From contig JAPDRN010000016.1 of the NCBI GenBank assembly GCA_030247855.1, positions 248,001-312,000 of the forward strand: 64,000 nt of DNA. Direction: 5' to 3'. This document shows, in pieces, positions 46,032 to 56,841 of this stretch. Origin of the DNA: Knufia peltigerae (Eukaryota; Ascomycota; Eurotiomycetes; Chaetothyriales; Trichomeriaceae). A program made the translations under genes and the position numbers. Within the stretch, counting starts at the first letter, position 1. Each line of letters opens with the position of its first letter. The notes under the pieces were generated by a model, which made no database searches, was not told the DNA's origin, and worked only from the letters and a program-made list of their open reading frames with translations.

Positions 46032-48383
46032 TCAACGATCCCCTCTGATTCCTTTCATGAGCATTGGCATGGCAGATAAAGTCGACGAGAACTGCAAAGT
46101 CCGCACAGCTTGTTGTTCTTTGTCAATTTTCATGGCTGGGTGCGTTTGAGCATAGCATGTCGAATGACGAGAGAAGATTCCAGCCTGTAGTATCGAATTG
46201 AAGAAAATTGGTAAACTAGTAGGCTCGGAATCAGCCGTTGGTCCAACGTTGTCCAGAAATGAAAATACCGCTATCCAGTACGGAGTACATACCTCATTTT
46301 GTAAAATAGGCTCGGTCTGAAAGTCGTCAAAGTTGAAATTGAAAACCTCAGTTCCAGCACTTTGAGCTTCGGATTCATTTTGCTGGGTATTATCAGTAAC
46401 TCTTTCAACTGCCGTAGAATCCGTGTTCTTAGTTCTTGCCACTTGAACAGCACGAGATGCCACATTAGCGACTTCCCTCGGTAGCGTGATGGAAACTGCA
46501 GATGCCGTGAAGAATTCAACATAGCCAAAGTGTCCAACACAGGCATCCAGCAGGCCAAGGTCAGTCGCAGCTGTGGACAAGGCCGGGGACTTGACGAGAT
46601 GAATGAAGAGGTTGATCATTGCATGAAGCGGATAGTAGAATGCCAAACACGAAGGCGTGGCTACACTTGGGTTGACAAGTCGAAGGGCTAGAATGATCTT
46701 GCGTGCGGCTTCGGCGATGATGTTGGACGACGAGGCAATTTGGTCTTTGACAGTGGCGTCAGAGCCAATTCCACTGAACCTTGAAACTAACCAGGGATAG
46801 AAGAGGTGGCAATGCGCAGCCATGATGCTGCTGTGGATACTGAAATGGAGATACAAGCACTCGTTGACCTGCTTCGGAGAATGAGAAGATCGACCCAAGC
46901 TACCAATCTCGAGGTCTTTTGGTAATTCAGACAGTAAAAGGTTCAGCTCTTCGTGAAATTTGGTGACTGTCTGAATGAGTTCGTGGACGGTCATCGAAAG
47001 TGCTTTGAGGGAAAGAAGCTGACGAGAAATCCCGGACTGGATTTTGGCTAAACGAATCCGAGATCGAGAACCATGGGGATGTGTATGGATGTTGGCATAG
47101 GCATCGGGCATGGAAATGTTGATAATTTCATCGTCAATAGCCGACGGGCGGCAGCTGCTCAGGGAGAGGTGTTTCTCAAGAGCATACAATGACCACCATA
47201 GGCTGCTTCTCTCGAGTGCCTCTTTTGGGCATCTCCCCCATGCTCTGTCCGGCTGGCGATGTAGGCCCTTGGCTTGAGCTAGATGAACCGCGTTTGAACA
47301 CAAGAAATACTTGAGACTAGGACTGCCCAAGCCTTCAGTATAACATGACTATATTGCTGTTAATCAAAGGCTCCCAAGTGCATGTGCTAGCGTAACGTTA
47401 CCATCAATATTAAGGCTCGTATTGCCGTCAAGTTGGAGGGTGGGAGGAGAAGTTTGGTGAGCACTGATAATGACATCTTAAAATAGCGTCCTGCATCTGC
47501 TTGGGCTATTGCAAAAGACACGAGAGATTCTTCTGATAGTATACTCCGAAGACCAGAAGCGTAAATGACATTCCGAAGCGCGTAAAAGGCGGCATCGTCT
47601 CTCTGTGTTTGGGTACGATAGTGATCTCGCAAACGAGATTCGAAGGCGGCACGATCAACAATTCCAAGCGAGGCCTCCCAACAATTATGGAAGAATGCTT
47701 CAGGCTCGAATGTGAGATGACGGTCAACAGCGAGGAGAGTAACGGTATGGGCTTACCGTCGACATAGTTGAAAGCTATTGATTCATCAACCTCCTCAATA
47801 ACAGATACTGCCGACAAGTAATTGTCGCACGAGGAATTCTGAACAAGATCTCTTGTAAAGCGTTTTGCAGCTGAAGCAAAGTCTCGGTCTCCAGTGGTAT
47901 TCCAAACCCACTTTGAGCCTGTCTCTGAACAGATCGAAGTCCATGACCAAGGTTCGTGGTATTCCCAAACGGCGTCTTCAGGTACAGTTTCACCGTGCTC
48001 ATTGACGCAGGTCTGGTCAGAAAAGCCTCTGTCAAAGCCAGGGAGTGGCTGACTTGGATGTCTCTGGAGTGTGGTTTCATCGTCGTTCACTGCAGTGTCC
48101 AAGGTGATATCGATGTTAGTCGCTAGAGCAGAATCCCGTGTCCTTGATGCGTGACCATTGTGAGTCTTTCGTCTCCGACGCTGGGTCGCTGGTGGGTAGA
48201 TGCATTCTTTACCCAACCTCAGACAGTCTTTACAAGGTGCGCCGCCATTACCTTTTCAAAATCAGTTCAGGGCCATCGAGAACAGTAGAAGTCAAGTAGA
48301 TCACATCTAACTTTTCTCTGTCGGCAATTGCAACATGCGATTGTCACTCTATCGGTTCTTTGTCGGGGTGAATGTTCCGGCAT
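46032..48383 (-). CDS. Zn2Cys6 transcription factor with fungal-specific regulatory domain
   Basis: Exons 48383-48305, 48251-47757, 47697-47402 and 47348-46032 encode 728 residues. Splicing after codon AGA-T rebuilds the cluster CCNCRQRKVRCNGGAPCKDCLRLGKEC (Cys about 17, 20, 27, 33, 36, 43). The regulatory domain reads DAFFHNCWEASLGIVDRAAFESRLRDHY, then ALILMSCYTEGLGSPSLKYFLCSNAVHLAQAKGLHRQP and SSLWWSLYALEKHLSLSSCRPSAIDDEIINISMP, all typical of the family. A 108 nt segment (46292-46185) has perfect GTATGT/CTACAG ends and a length divisible by three. Removing it shortens the C-terminus by 36 residues without changing frame, so two isoforms are possible. It is tandem with the shorter regulator downstream and divergent from the AhpD-like gene. 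Confidence 0.86.
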
Positions 48384-48986
48384 GTTTCGAGGACTACTCG
48401 CCTGAGGATCTCACAGATTCTCACGGTGGAGGGTGGGAGAAGAGAGGCGTGGCGGAGAGAAGAGAGATGTTCATTGTGAGGTTCCGGATGGAAGGACAGG
48501 TTGATGGTAAATCACCAAGTAGATTACAAATTTGCAGAGGTTGCTGGACTCCAGTAACTTTGAAGTACCCAAAGGTACCTAGGAAGATTAGGTCAAGTAG
48601 ATAGCCACAGGGGTAGTGGTAGGCACCAAGTGCCTAAACTTGAGCCCTGATTGGAGCTAATAATACCGTGGTTCAGGTAAGGCACCTGCTTAGACTTGTG
48701 ACTAATCCAGGTGGCGTCTATGCCCCGGCCTTTGCTCGGGCTCCATGATACAAACCGCGACGCAATATCCAGTACTGACTCCGAATCAAGGCAATAAATG
48801 AATTTCCGATGTTGAGAACTTTTCTTTATTTCTAATTTATTTATGTATCAAGATACTCTGAAAACACCGAGGCAGACTCAACCTCGTATAATATTAAAAC
48901 ACATTCCAGCCGCATGAAAACGAATGATCCTTGTGGACTACGATAGTACGATCTTCTACCAACACCCACGAGTCTAGTCCCCCATC
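48384..48986. promoter_or_regulatory. Divergent promoter, Zn2Cys6 factor and AhpD-like gene
   Basis: 603 bp between start codons, AT-rich near 48820-48900. The arrangement allows the regulator to control its neighbour; no operator can be named. Confidence 0.45.
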
Positions 48987-49996
48987 ATGGACTCAACGTC
49001 GACAAGCGGCACGCATACACCAATGTCGACCGCATCGTCTGCCACGCAAGAGACCAGCACATCCAGCGTTTCTGCCTCTGAAACAACTCCTGTATCCCGT
49101 GTGAAGTCTTTGGACTATTCTACATTACAACAACTATTCGCCGATTCCTCTTCGTCTCCTTTATGGTATATCTTAACTACGGCAATTCTGCTATCCTTCC
49201 ACAAGGAAAGGCTTACGGGCGATCTGTGGAGGTATCTGTCCTCCTCTGCTTCTATATCGGAAGAAACCCAAGATCGCAACGAAGACGACCTCCTCGCCAT
49301 TGCAAGGCGTATCCGTGAATCATGCCTCAAATCTAGTACCCTTGTGGGCTTTCCTAGGGTAAGGACCGTCGCTACTACTTCCGATACTTCCCACGTCAAG
49401 CATACGGGCTAACCCATCTCCTTCTTCCAGGCCATTAATGCTCTCTTTTCATTGTCCACATCAATCAGCACCACGAACCCGACACTCTCAAGCACCCTAG
49501 CATCCGACACATCATTACGAGCTCCTCTTGACGGGGCCGCAAAGTACGACCGTGGCCTTACGTTCTTCAAACAAATCTACACCAAGCATACATCCCGAGT
49601 ACTCTCCGCCATGGACAGTACTTCCGGCGGCGATCTCACACATTTTGCGATCAACTGTATCTACGGCGAACTCCTAAGCGAGCACACCATCATCGGCGCC
49701 CAGGAGACGGGACTACTTGAATTTGTGTGCTGTCTCGCTGACGGATGCGGCCCACAAGCGAAAGGGTACGTGTGTCATCCTCCCGTGTTTTTAGGAATAA
49801 CGAGCTAACAGAGATTTTCTCCGGTGTGTGTAGACATTTCTTTGGTTCCTTGAATCTCGGCGCAAGCAATGACACACTCCGAACGACGGTGGAACTTACA
49901 GAAGAGATAGCACGACAGTTACGGTGGACGTGTCCGTGGAAAGACCCGGACGTGCGTGAGGAATTTGCGTTTCTGGAAAAAGTTATGCGATCTTGA
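48987..49996 (+). CDS. AhpD-like / carboxymuconolactone-decarboxylase-fold protein
   Basis: Exons 48987-49358, 49431-49765 and 49834-49996 encode 289 residues. After a Ser/Thr-rich start, the helical core reads ARRIRESCLKSSTLVGFPRAINALFSL, YDRGLTFFKQIYTKHTSRVL, FAINCIYGELLSEHTIIGAQETGLLEFVCCLADGCGPQAKGHFFGSLNLGAS and VELTEEIARQL. This layout is that of fungal AhpD-like proteins (alkylhydroperoxidase D fold). The classical CxxC redox pair is replaced by adjacent Cys in EFVCCLADGCG, so peroxidase activity is doubtful. No targeting signal is clear. Relatives are often called C-terminal of or near redox and secondary-metabolism genes; no substrate can be given. It is divergent from the Zn2Cys6 gene, with 603 bp between starts. 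Confidence 0.75.
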
Positions 49997-51585
49997 ACAT
50001 CTCTGTCCCGTTCAGGACCGAGTATTCGCAAATACTTAAAGGACCGAGTGGATGACGAGAGGATCCGTGGGGACTGTTTGTATACCTAACCTCGAGACCT
50101 GTCACATTTGGGACGTGTTGTTGTCCGCATGCGATCTGAAAAACGGACCTTGACCGTCTCCCTGTGAAAAGACCACATTTACAAAAGGACCGATTGGGCG
50201 ATTACAGTGTGGGGGAAAGGAGATACCACGCGCGATGCTATAGCAGACATACACACCAACAGAGATGCGTTGGACCAGAGATGGTGGTCAGTGGCTCATG
50301 CTTAGCAGTGTTATAGTCTCGCCATCTCTCCGCGGTCATCACAGGAAACATCACACCATCGCTACAGACCAGCAAACAACCGATTGGTTTTCAAGTCACG
50401 TTTATCACCGACGAGATGACCACCAACACAGCTGGGACTGTACGAAAACAGACATCGGATAGCGACTTTGATATCTACTCGGGGTGATATCTAGGCCATG
50501 TTCGGCGAGGAATGTGGGTGAAAGAAGAGAAGAAGACAAAAGAATGACCGATGGGGTCGGTGGACTAAATGGATCATGTATGATGATAAGGAGTCTTGGG
50601 CCTTACGGACAGGGGGCCTAGAGCAGGGAAGAAGGACGATAAGAGACCTGGTCAGAGACAGGTATAATGCGTGACAATATCAGAAACTCATACTTAGTTT
50701 TTGAGATACACAGAAATGACCGATTGGTTCTTACATCGACCTAGGTAGGTAGTTGACTGGTTTACGAATGCAAGATAATGGTACTCGAACCCTCTGCTAG
50801 ACAAGAGTCGAGGTGTTGTTTATCACTGATACAAAGGCGACAAAACGCAGAAGGATGAGTTTGAATCGTGAGTAACTTGCATCGGATAACGACCCTTGTA
50901 AATCCATAAGCTTGCTGAACAAGACTACTCCGCAGTTTGTAGCTTTGTACAGTGTTCAGATCCGATGCAAGCCTCGTATAGTTTTACTCGTAGGGGATTT
51001 TTGAGTCGGTCGTTTCTTTTCAGCCGCAGCCCGGCCGCTCACCTTTGCGGCTGCAAGGGGGACGATAGTATCAAACCACTTGTGAACGAGTCTATTCTAT
51101 CAAGAGGCAAAGCAAAGCAAACTTGGTCGGAGTTCCATATGGGGTCTCAGACATACAAGATATCAAATTACTCTGAGCAGTGAGTGTCACGTAACTTGAA
51201 TTGTATCCGTGCCAAGGGATTGAGACTGTACTGATTGCCAGAGATAAAGGGCGAGGCCAATGCTGTACGAGTAAGGGAGAGGAGGAGGAAGAGTGAGATC
51301 AACAGTATGTCCTTCTCATATATGATCTAACGAAGAGAAAGCCCTTGTATCGCAAAAGTATCACAGCACTCCGTGAGGATATACATACGAGCCATTCCCG
51401 CACCCGACCACTGTACTCTGTGTGCCAAAGCTTTTTTCTCTCCATCATATTGGATTGTTCCTTAAAACCACCATACCGCCGTGACGAGATACCCTGTGTG
51501 GGTCACTTGTATTTCGAACCTAGACCTCCTTGTCTTTCCAGGCTCATAAGATTCAGTCGTAGAGAAGTAGTAGACGGTTAAACCT
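49997..51585. other. Convergent intergenic region, AhpD-like gene and acyl-CoA synthetase
   Basis: About 1.6 kb with only short frames. I checked a GGTTCGA-like box near 50775 on the minus strand for a tRNA and found none. Confidence 0.5.
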
Positions 51586-53514
51586 TTACTGTGCAGGCTC
51601 AAAGTACCGTTTGAGAACTTGCTTCTTATTCACCTTTCCCATTGCGTTTCTTTCAATGGAGTCAACAATCTTTAGAATCGAGGGAACTTTGTACGGTGCC
51701 ATGTCTTCTTTCAAATAACTTCGAAATGTCTTTAGGTCGATTGGTGACTTGTCCTGTTTTTTTTTTAAGGAGAAAGTGTCAGTCCATACATTTTCAAAAA
51801 CGACGTGACTGAGAACGAGAAAAACCACGGTGGGCAAGAAGGCACAACAGGACCAAAAAAAAACCACTCACCGGATCTCGAAGAGTCACCACGGCGGCAA
51901 CTCTCTGACCCCATTCGACATCCTCGACGCCGACGACGACCACTTCTCTGACCACGTCACCCAACACTTCATTCCCGAGGATCTTCCTCTCGACCTCGAG
52001 TGCCGAAATCTTGTACCCACCGGACTTGATCAGGTCGACGCTCTCCCGTCCGAGGATGAAATAAGCACCGTCGGCGTCTCTCTTCGCCACGTCTCCCGTC
52101 TTGAACCATCCGTCGTCGGTGAACGACTCTGCCGTCGCCTTTTCACGTTGGAAGTACTCGGCGAAAAGACTCGGCCCCCGGACCTCGATGTTGCCGGCCT
52201 CGTCCTGACCGTCCGAGGTGATCACCTTGCCGGTTTCGCTGGTCAATCGAACGTGCACACCGGGCAGAGGCCAGCCGACACTCCCGTCGATCCGCTTCTC
52301 GCGTTCCAACCCGCAACTCAACGCCATGCCGATTTCGGTCATGCCGTAACGTTCGAGGAGTTCGTGGCCCGTGATCTCCTCGAACTTGCGTTTCGTCGAC
52401 ACGGGCAGGGCAGCGGACCCACTCACGACCAACCGGAGCGCGTGTGCTCCTCGTCGGGCGGCCGCCTCACATTCGGTACCCCGAATCTTGCCGTCGAAAT
52501 GGTCGATGAGCCTCGAATAGACGGTCGGCACGGCCATGAACATGGTCGAAGTGCCTCTTTCGGACCACCGGGTCCAGACGATGCTGGGGTCGAATCTGGG
52601 GTGCATCTCGACCGTCCCACCGGCCAACAAGGTCGCGGTGAGACCGTTGATGATGCCGTGGACGTGGTGCAGCGGTAGGACGTGGATGAGGTGGTCTTGG
52701 CGGCTGTACTTCCACGCGTCGACGAGAGATTGGGCCTGGAAGGTGATGGTCTCGTGAGTACTCACGCAGCCCTTGGGTCGGGACGTCGTGCCGGACGTGT
52801 AGATGATGAGGGCTCGGCGGGACAGAGAGAACGCGTTGGTGAATTTGGGCAGCAGCGAGGTCGAGCGGCCGCCGCTGGGCGGGGCTTGAGAGAAGGGGGT
52901 GATGGTGATTAAAGGAATTGTCGGTGCTTGCTCGCGGAGACCGGCTTCGAATTTGGAGAACGACGGGTGAAGGATGATTAATGAAGGGCCGGAGTCGGAG
53001 ATTGTGTATTGTAACTCTTTGAGCGGGTGTGATGTGCCTGTACACACACATTGTCTGTTAGTATTGGAATACGGTGGCGTCCAGGGTTCAAGATCCACCT
53101 ACACAAAGGTACAGAGATGGCTCCGGATGCCCAGATCGCCCATTGCGTGACTACATAGTCATACCCCGAGGGTGTGAGGAAAGCCACGCGAGGCTCCTCC
53201 CCCACGGGGCCAGGAGGCTGGAGAAATTGCTCGATCTGTGCTTTAAAGATGGCCACATCGTTCAACAACTCCGAGTACGTGAAGCTCTGATTCCGCGTCT
53301 TGTCGATGATGGCCGGTTTATGGGGTTCCGCCAGAGCGTGTGACCTGGCCTGCAGAAAAAGAGGAAGTTCTGGTATTGAGATGTCAAGGTGTGGTTTCGA
53401 CGATTGTGATTGCGAGCTTAGAGATCGTATCCGGGTCTGGAACTGGAAGTCCGACGGGAGTGACCACCTGCTGCTGGCATGTTGTGGGACAATGGGAGAC
53501 TCTGTGGCCATCAT
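51586..53514 (-). CDS. ACSF3-type acyl-CoA (probably malonyl-CoA) synthetase
   Basis: Exons 53514-53103, 53037-51872 and 51753-51586 encode 581 residues of an ANL-superfamily adenylating enzyme. Motifs in order: AMP-binding P-loop YTSGTTSRPKG, LPLHHVHGIINGL, ERYGMTEIGMALS, GWFKTGDVAKRDADGAYFILGR, SVDLIKSGGYKISALEVER and the C-terminal catalytic lysine region RNAMGKVNKKQVLKRYF. ERYGMTEIGMALS and VDLIKSGGYKISALE are those of malonyl-CoA synthetases (ACSF3), which activate malonate and methylmalonate in mitochondria. Residues 1-40 are Ser/Arg/Gln-rich and could be a mitochondrial presequence; the C-terminus EPAQ is not a peroxisomal PTS1. The first intron (65 nt) and the second (118 nt, with a long A/T tract) both keep frame. 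Substrate is inferred from motifs, not shown. Confidence 0.87.
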
Positions 53515-54371
53515 TTTGACGACGACGTAGTATATGACTGTATTGTTGTACACTGAATGTAGTAGAAGCGAGTATTTGTGCCGGTAGTGTCGCGTTGACG
53601 GACGGCGAGAGGGCGAAAGGCGGCGCCATTGTCAAGGTATTAATACCCCGTATACGGGCCCAGCGAAATTTGCTGGGGATGCCAAAAATGGACAGCTTTG
53701 CCCCCAACGAGGCTCAAAATGAATATGGTCCGACGCGCGAATCAATTTGGGCAATCGAGAAAGGGTCGATCGAAGTGCCGGCAGATCATGGGAGTTGGGC
53801 AAAGATCCAGAGGTCGAGGGCAGGGCAGAGATTGCGTTCGGTGATTCTTTTAGGGACCGAGACGAGGGTATATTCCGAACTCCGCAAGGCTGCACGAGGC
53901 TGAGGGATGAAGTGATCGTTGATAATCAATCGCGCAGTGTCCGTATGATCTATTAACAGAAATCTCATTGTTCCAGCTCAGTAACCTCTTCCTTTCTTTC
54001 TTTTGTCCTGTTCTGTTTTTCTCGTGTATTCTCGTGATAAGGAAACATATTGTCGCACATCGTCATCAATACCTCTCTGTGCCGTGCTCGCAAAATCGCC
54101 CATCAAATGATATCCTGAAGTTCAAGCGCTAATCATAACAGTCTTTGCAGTCATCATGCTATATCAATGTGAGTAGTGTCCTTCTCAAATTCTGCCTATC
54201 ACCCAATAGACTTGTCAACAAATTTCCCTTTGCCATTGATAAATCTGGCATCCAACTCGATTGTCGATATATCGTATTGTACGCCTCGCTCTTGGCCCGT
54301 CAAACACCATCCAACATATCGTCGCATCACATCAAAACCATCCCGGAAAACTTGATGCTCTCTTGGTATAT
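53515..54371. other. Spacer between acyl-CoA synthetase and F-box gene
   Basis: Promoter of the synthetase and 3' flank of the F-box gene, both minus strand. No supported frame. Confidence 0.5.
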
Positions 54372-55790
54372 TCAATATTGATCAAACAACAGATCCAGTC
54401 CGTATTTCTCTTCCTCCTCAAAAGGGTCTTGGGCAGCGACATAGCCGTCCAACCTGAACTTTCTTTCCTCTCTTCGCTCGTGCCGTGAACGTTGTTCTTG
54501 TCGACAATGCTTACACCATCGCTCTTTTTCCAGCACACCTTCGAATCCGAAGCTGTGCATGTACATCCTTCGAGGAGCACTCGCTATCCAGCAGGGAGCA
54601 CATCGAGCCTCTCGTCTGCCGTCCGGTGGTGGAATCTGATCGAGTGCTTTCCAGCCCCGGTCGACCTTTTTTGGTGGAGGCATGAATGGCGACGCCGGTT
54701 TGCCAGTTTTGCTCGCTCTCCATTCCCGAAACGCGGCTCTTCGATTCGAGCCCGGCCCAATCCAGATGAAGCCGAATCTGGCCAGGATCCTGCTTCTCGC
54801 GGCCCTGGTCTCCCTCTTGGCCTGACGTTTACGGCATTTGATCTCCCTTCGAACCCGCCATTTGTCAAACGCATCGACAACCTTTCGCTCCAGCCCACTG
54901 ATCTCCATTTCATCGAGATCCTCTTCCCGACGGGCTTTCTGCTCCATCTCAAAACAGGTCACGCATCCCCACCAGAGTTCGAACGCAAAGGTGCCGCAAG
55001 CAGCACACACACCCACGTCTTCCGGCGGATTGACCAGACTTTGACCCTGGAACACCCAGCGACGGACCCGTTTGCCCCTGCTGACGATTTTCGCGGTATC
55101 GCTCCTTTTGACCCAGTTCTCCTTCCACCATGACCCTTCCACGTCACGGTACCTCCGCATGCAGTCTTTGCACATTCTATTGTGGGCGGATTTGGCGCCC
55201 AGGCCGGTCCCACGGGTGCTCATGCGCTCGACAAAGTTCCACACCGGTTTCAACTGCAGGCAAGCGTAGCATCGCAACTCTTTGGCGGGGCGTTCGACCA
55301 GTCGAAAGTCAAACGCGTCGTGCAGCAATTCCCACAGATGCCCGAATCGGTTTCGGGGGTAGAGAGTCCTGTAGGCTCGAAATTGTCGAACCTCATCTTC
55401 GAGATATTGCTGCACCAACTTGTCGCGGACACGCCGGATCTTGTCTGGCGTGAGCAAGGCATGCATCGCACGACATGTCTGACGTAGGGCGAGCAATGTG
55501 TCGAAATTCAGGTACTTGGTGGCGATGGCGTAGTGCAGATCGGTTGACAGTATGTCGAGGAACGGACTGTGGTTCCGGCTACCTTCTGATGACCTTCGGA
55601 TTATCGGGATAGACACCGCCTCCAGGAATCTAGTTGATGTTCGACGGAGCGTCGTGGCGGCATTTTGAACCTTGGAGGGGGCAAGTTGCTGATTGTCGTA
55701 TGCGCTTGTAGCTGTCACACCCTCAGAGACTTGGACCGATGATGAATCTTTGACATTTTTGCCTCGCAGAAACATGTCGTGATCCAGCAT
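54372..55790 (-). CDS. F-box-like protein with Cys-rich (zinc-binding-like) clusters
   Basis: A single frame of 472 residues. Residues about 75-120 (SPFLDILSTDLHYAIATKYLNFDTLLALRQTCRAMHALLTP) form an F-box-like motif. Downstream are paired cysteines, CYACLQLKPVWNF...MCKDCMRRY, VCAACGTFAFELWWGCVTCFEME and CAPCWIAS...WCKHCRQEQ, which may bind zinc. The C-terminal third is highly basic. Many filamentous ascomycetes have numerous F-box proteins of this build. An F-box would link a target to Skp1/Cullin ubiquitin ligases; the target is unknown. The start is the first ATG and puts a Ser/Thr-rich leader before the F-box. No intron or frame break is visible. Confidence 0.78.
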   Translation of the reverse strand: MLDHDMFLRGKNVKDSSSVQVSEGVTATSAYDNQQLAPSKVQNAATTLRRTSTRFLEAVSIPIIRRSSEGSRNHSPFLDILSTDLHYAIATKYLNFDTLLALRQTCRAMHALLTPDKIRRVRDKLVQQYLEDEVRQFRAYRTLYPRNRFGHLWELLHDAFDFRLVERPAKELRCYACLQLKPVWNFVERMSTRGTGLGAKSAHNRMCKDCMRRYRDVEGSWWKENWVKRSDTAKIVSRGKRVRRWVFQGQSLVNPPEDVGVCAACGTFAFELWWGCVTCFEMEQKARREEDLDEMEISGLERKVVDAFDKWRVRREIKCRKRQAKRETRAARSRILARFGFIWIGPGSNRRAAFREWRASKTGKPASPFMPPPKKVDRGWKALDQIPPPDGRREARCAPCWIASAPRRMYMHSFGFEGVLEKERWCKHCRQEQRSRHERREERKFRLDGYVAAQDPFEEEEKYGLDLLFDQY

Positions 55791-56841
55791 GTTCCAAACC
55801 GCGACAGAGAGACAAGCAAAAATAACAACTTTATCAATGATCCAGATGATTTGACGGGTGAATTACTGTGAGGCTGAAAAGTAACGATGTTGAGTGTCCG
55901 TACTCGTCGAGTCGTCGTGTCGGGCCGGACTTTCGTAGACAAAAAGATCAACGACCGAGATAATGTCTATTTCAATCGAGATGTTTTTGAGGATCATACC
56001 AGCAACTTTACAGGAGTGGCCAGGATTGAAATCCCCATTCCAGAGATTGTTGATGTCTGGGATGTGGTTGATAACGATGGCGGGGTTTTGGGTTTGTAGC
56101 GAGAAAGACAAGAAAGTCGGAGAGATCAGACAGTCAGGCTGCCAATGTATGTGTGATGGGATGATCACTGCATGTGACACCATTTGTTGAATCTAACACT
56201 ACGAATAGGTAAGGTCCTTACTCCGTACAAAAAACAGGGATGGGCGGGATTCATCAGCCGCCAGCGACAAAGGCAGCAGGGGTTGTTGTAGGAGAGTGAC
56301 TTCAGCCTAATGAAAAGATACGGAGTAAGTCTGTCAAATCACTTGTCAGATCTAGGCACTGCCTCAATTCATCAGCCACATCTTCATCTTCGAATACAGT
56401 CAATACTCTCTGATTCAGTCCTACTCATCATTTTATAGGTAACGGGTTGACGCAAATACATAGAGACATGAAACAACAAGGAACAAGGAAAAAAAAAGAC
56501 TGTCGCTCTTCATCTAATCGTATGATTAATGGTATCGGTCGTCGCACATGTAAATACCTGACCTATACGGAGCGCCTTCTCCTTCAGAATGCAATGCTTC
56601 AATCGCTGTGCAAAAGGCAAAGGACACAGAGCCCATCGTACAAATACAGTACACTAGGTCATGGAAACAGACATTTCAAAATCGGCTGGCCTCGCTTCCT
56701 TTCTGAAAACCTTTCTTCATATCAAGACTTGTTCGAGAAGGCCGATGATTTCGTTCTCCAAAGGTTCCGAGTCAGATGAATGCCAAAAAGCATGTATAAA
56801 TACGTAGTAGACACGAATCTCGTAAAACAAGAGAGCTTTCT
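55791..56841. other. Spacer between F-box gene and ppt1
   Basis: Promoter of the F-box gene and 3' flank of ppt1. Two TACTCCGTA-type copies (56219-56227 and 56319-56327) face each other 100 bp apart in opposite orientation. Confidence 0.5.

Noticed and set aside
50765..50800. GGGTTCGAGTACC-like B box, possible tRNA
   Set aside because: No acceptor stem, A box or cloverleaf can be built around it.
51830..52678. Plus-strand frame of 282 codons over the acyl-CoA synthetase
   Set aside because: Antisense to a well-supported adenylation domain; composition is that of a shadow frame.
56447..56779. Plus-strand frame of 110 codons near ppt1
   Set aside because: Lies in the ppt1 3' flank and has no family likeness.
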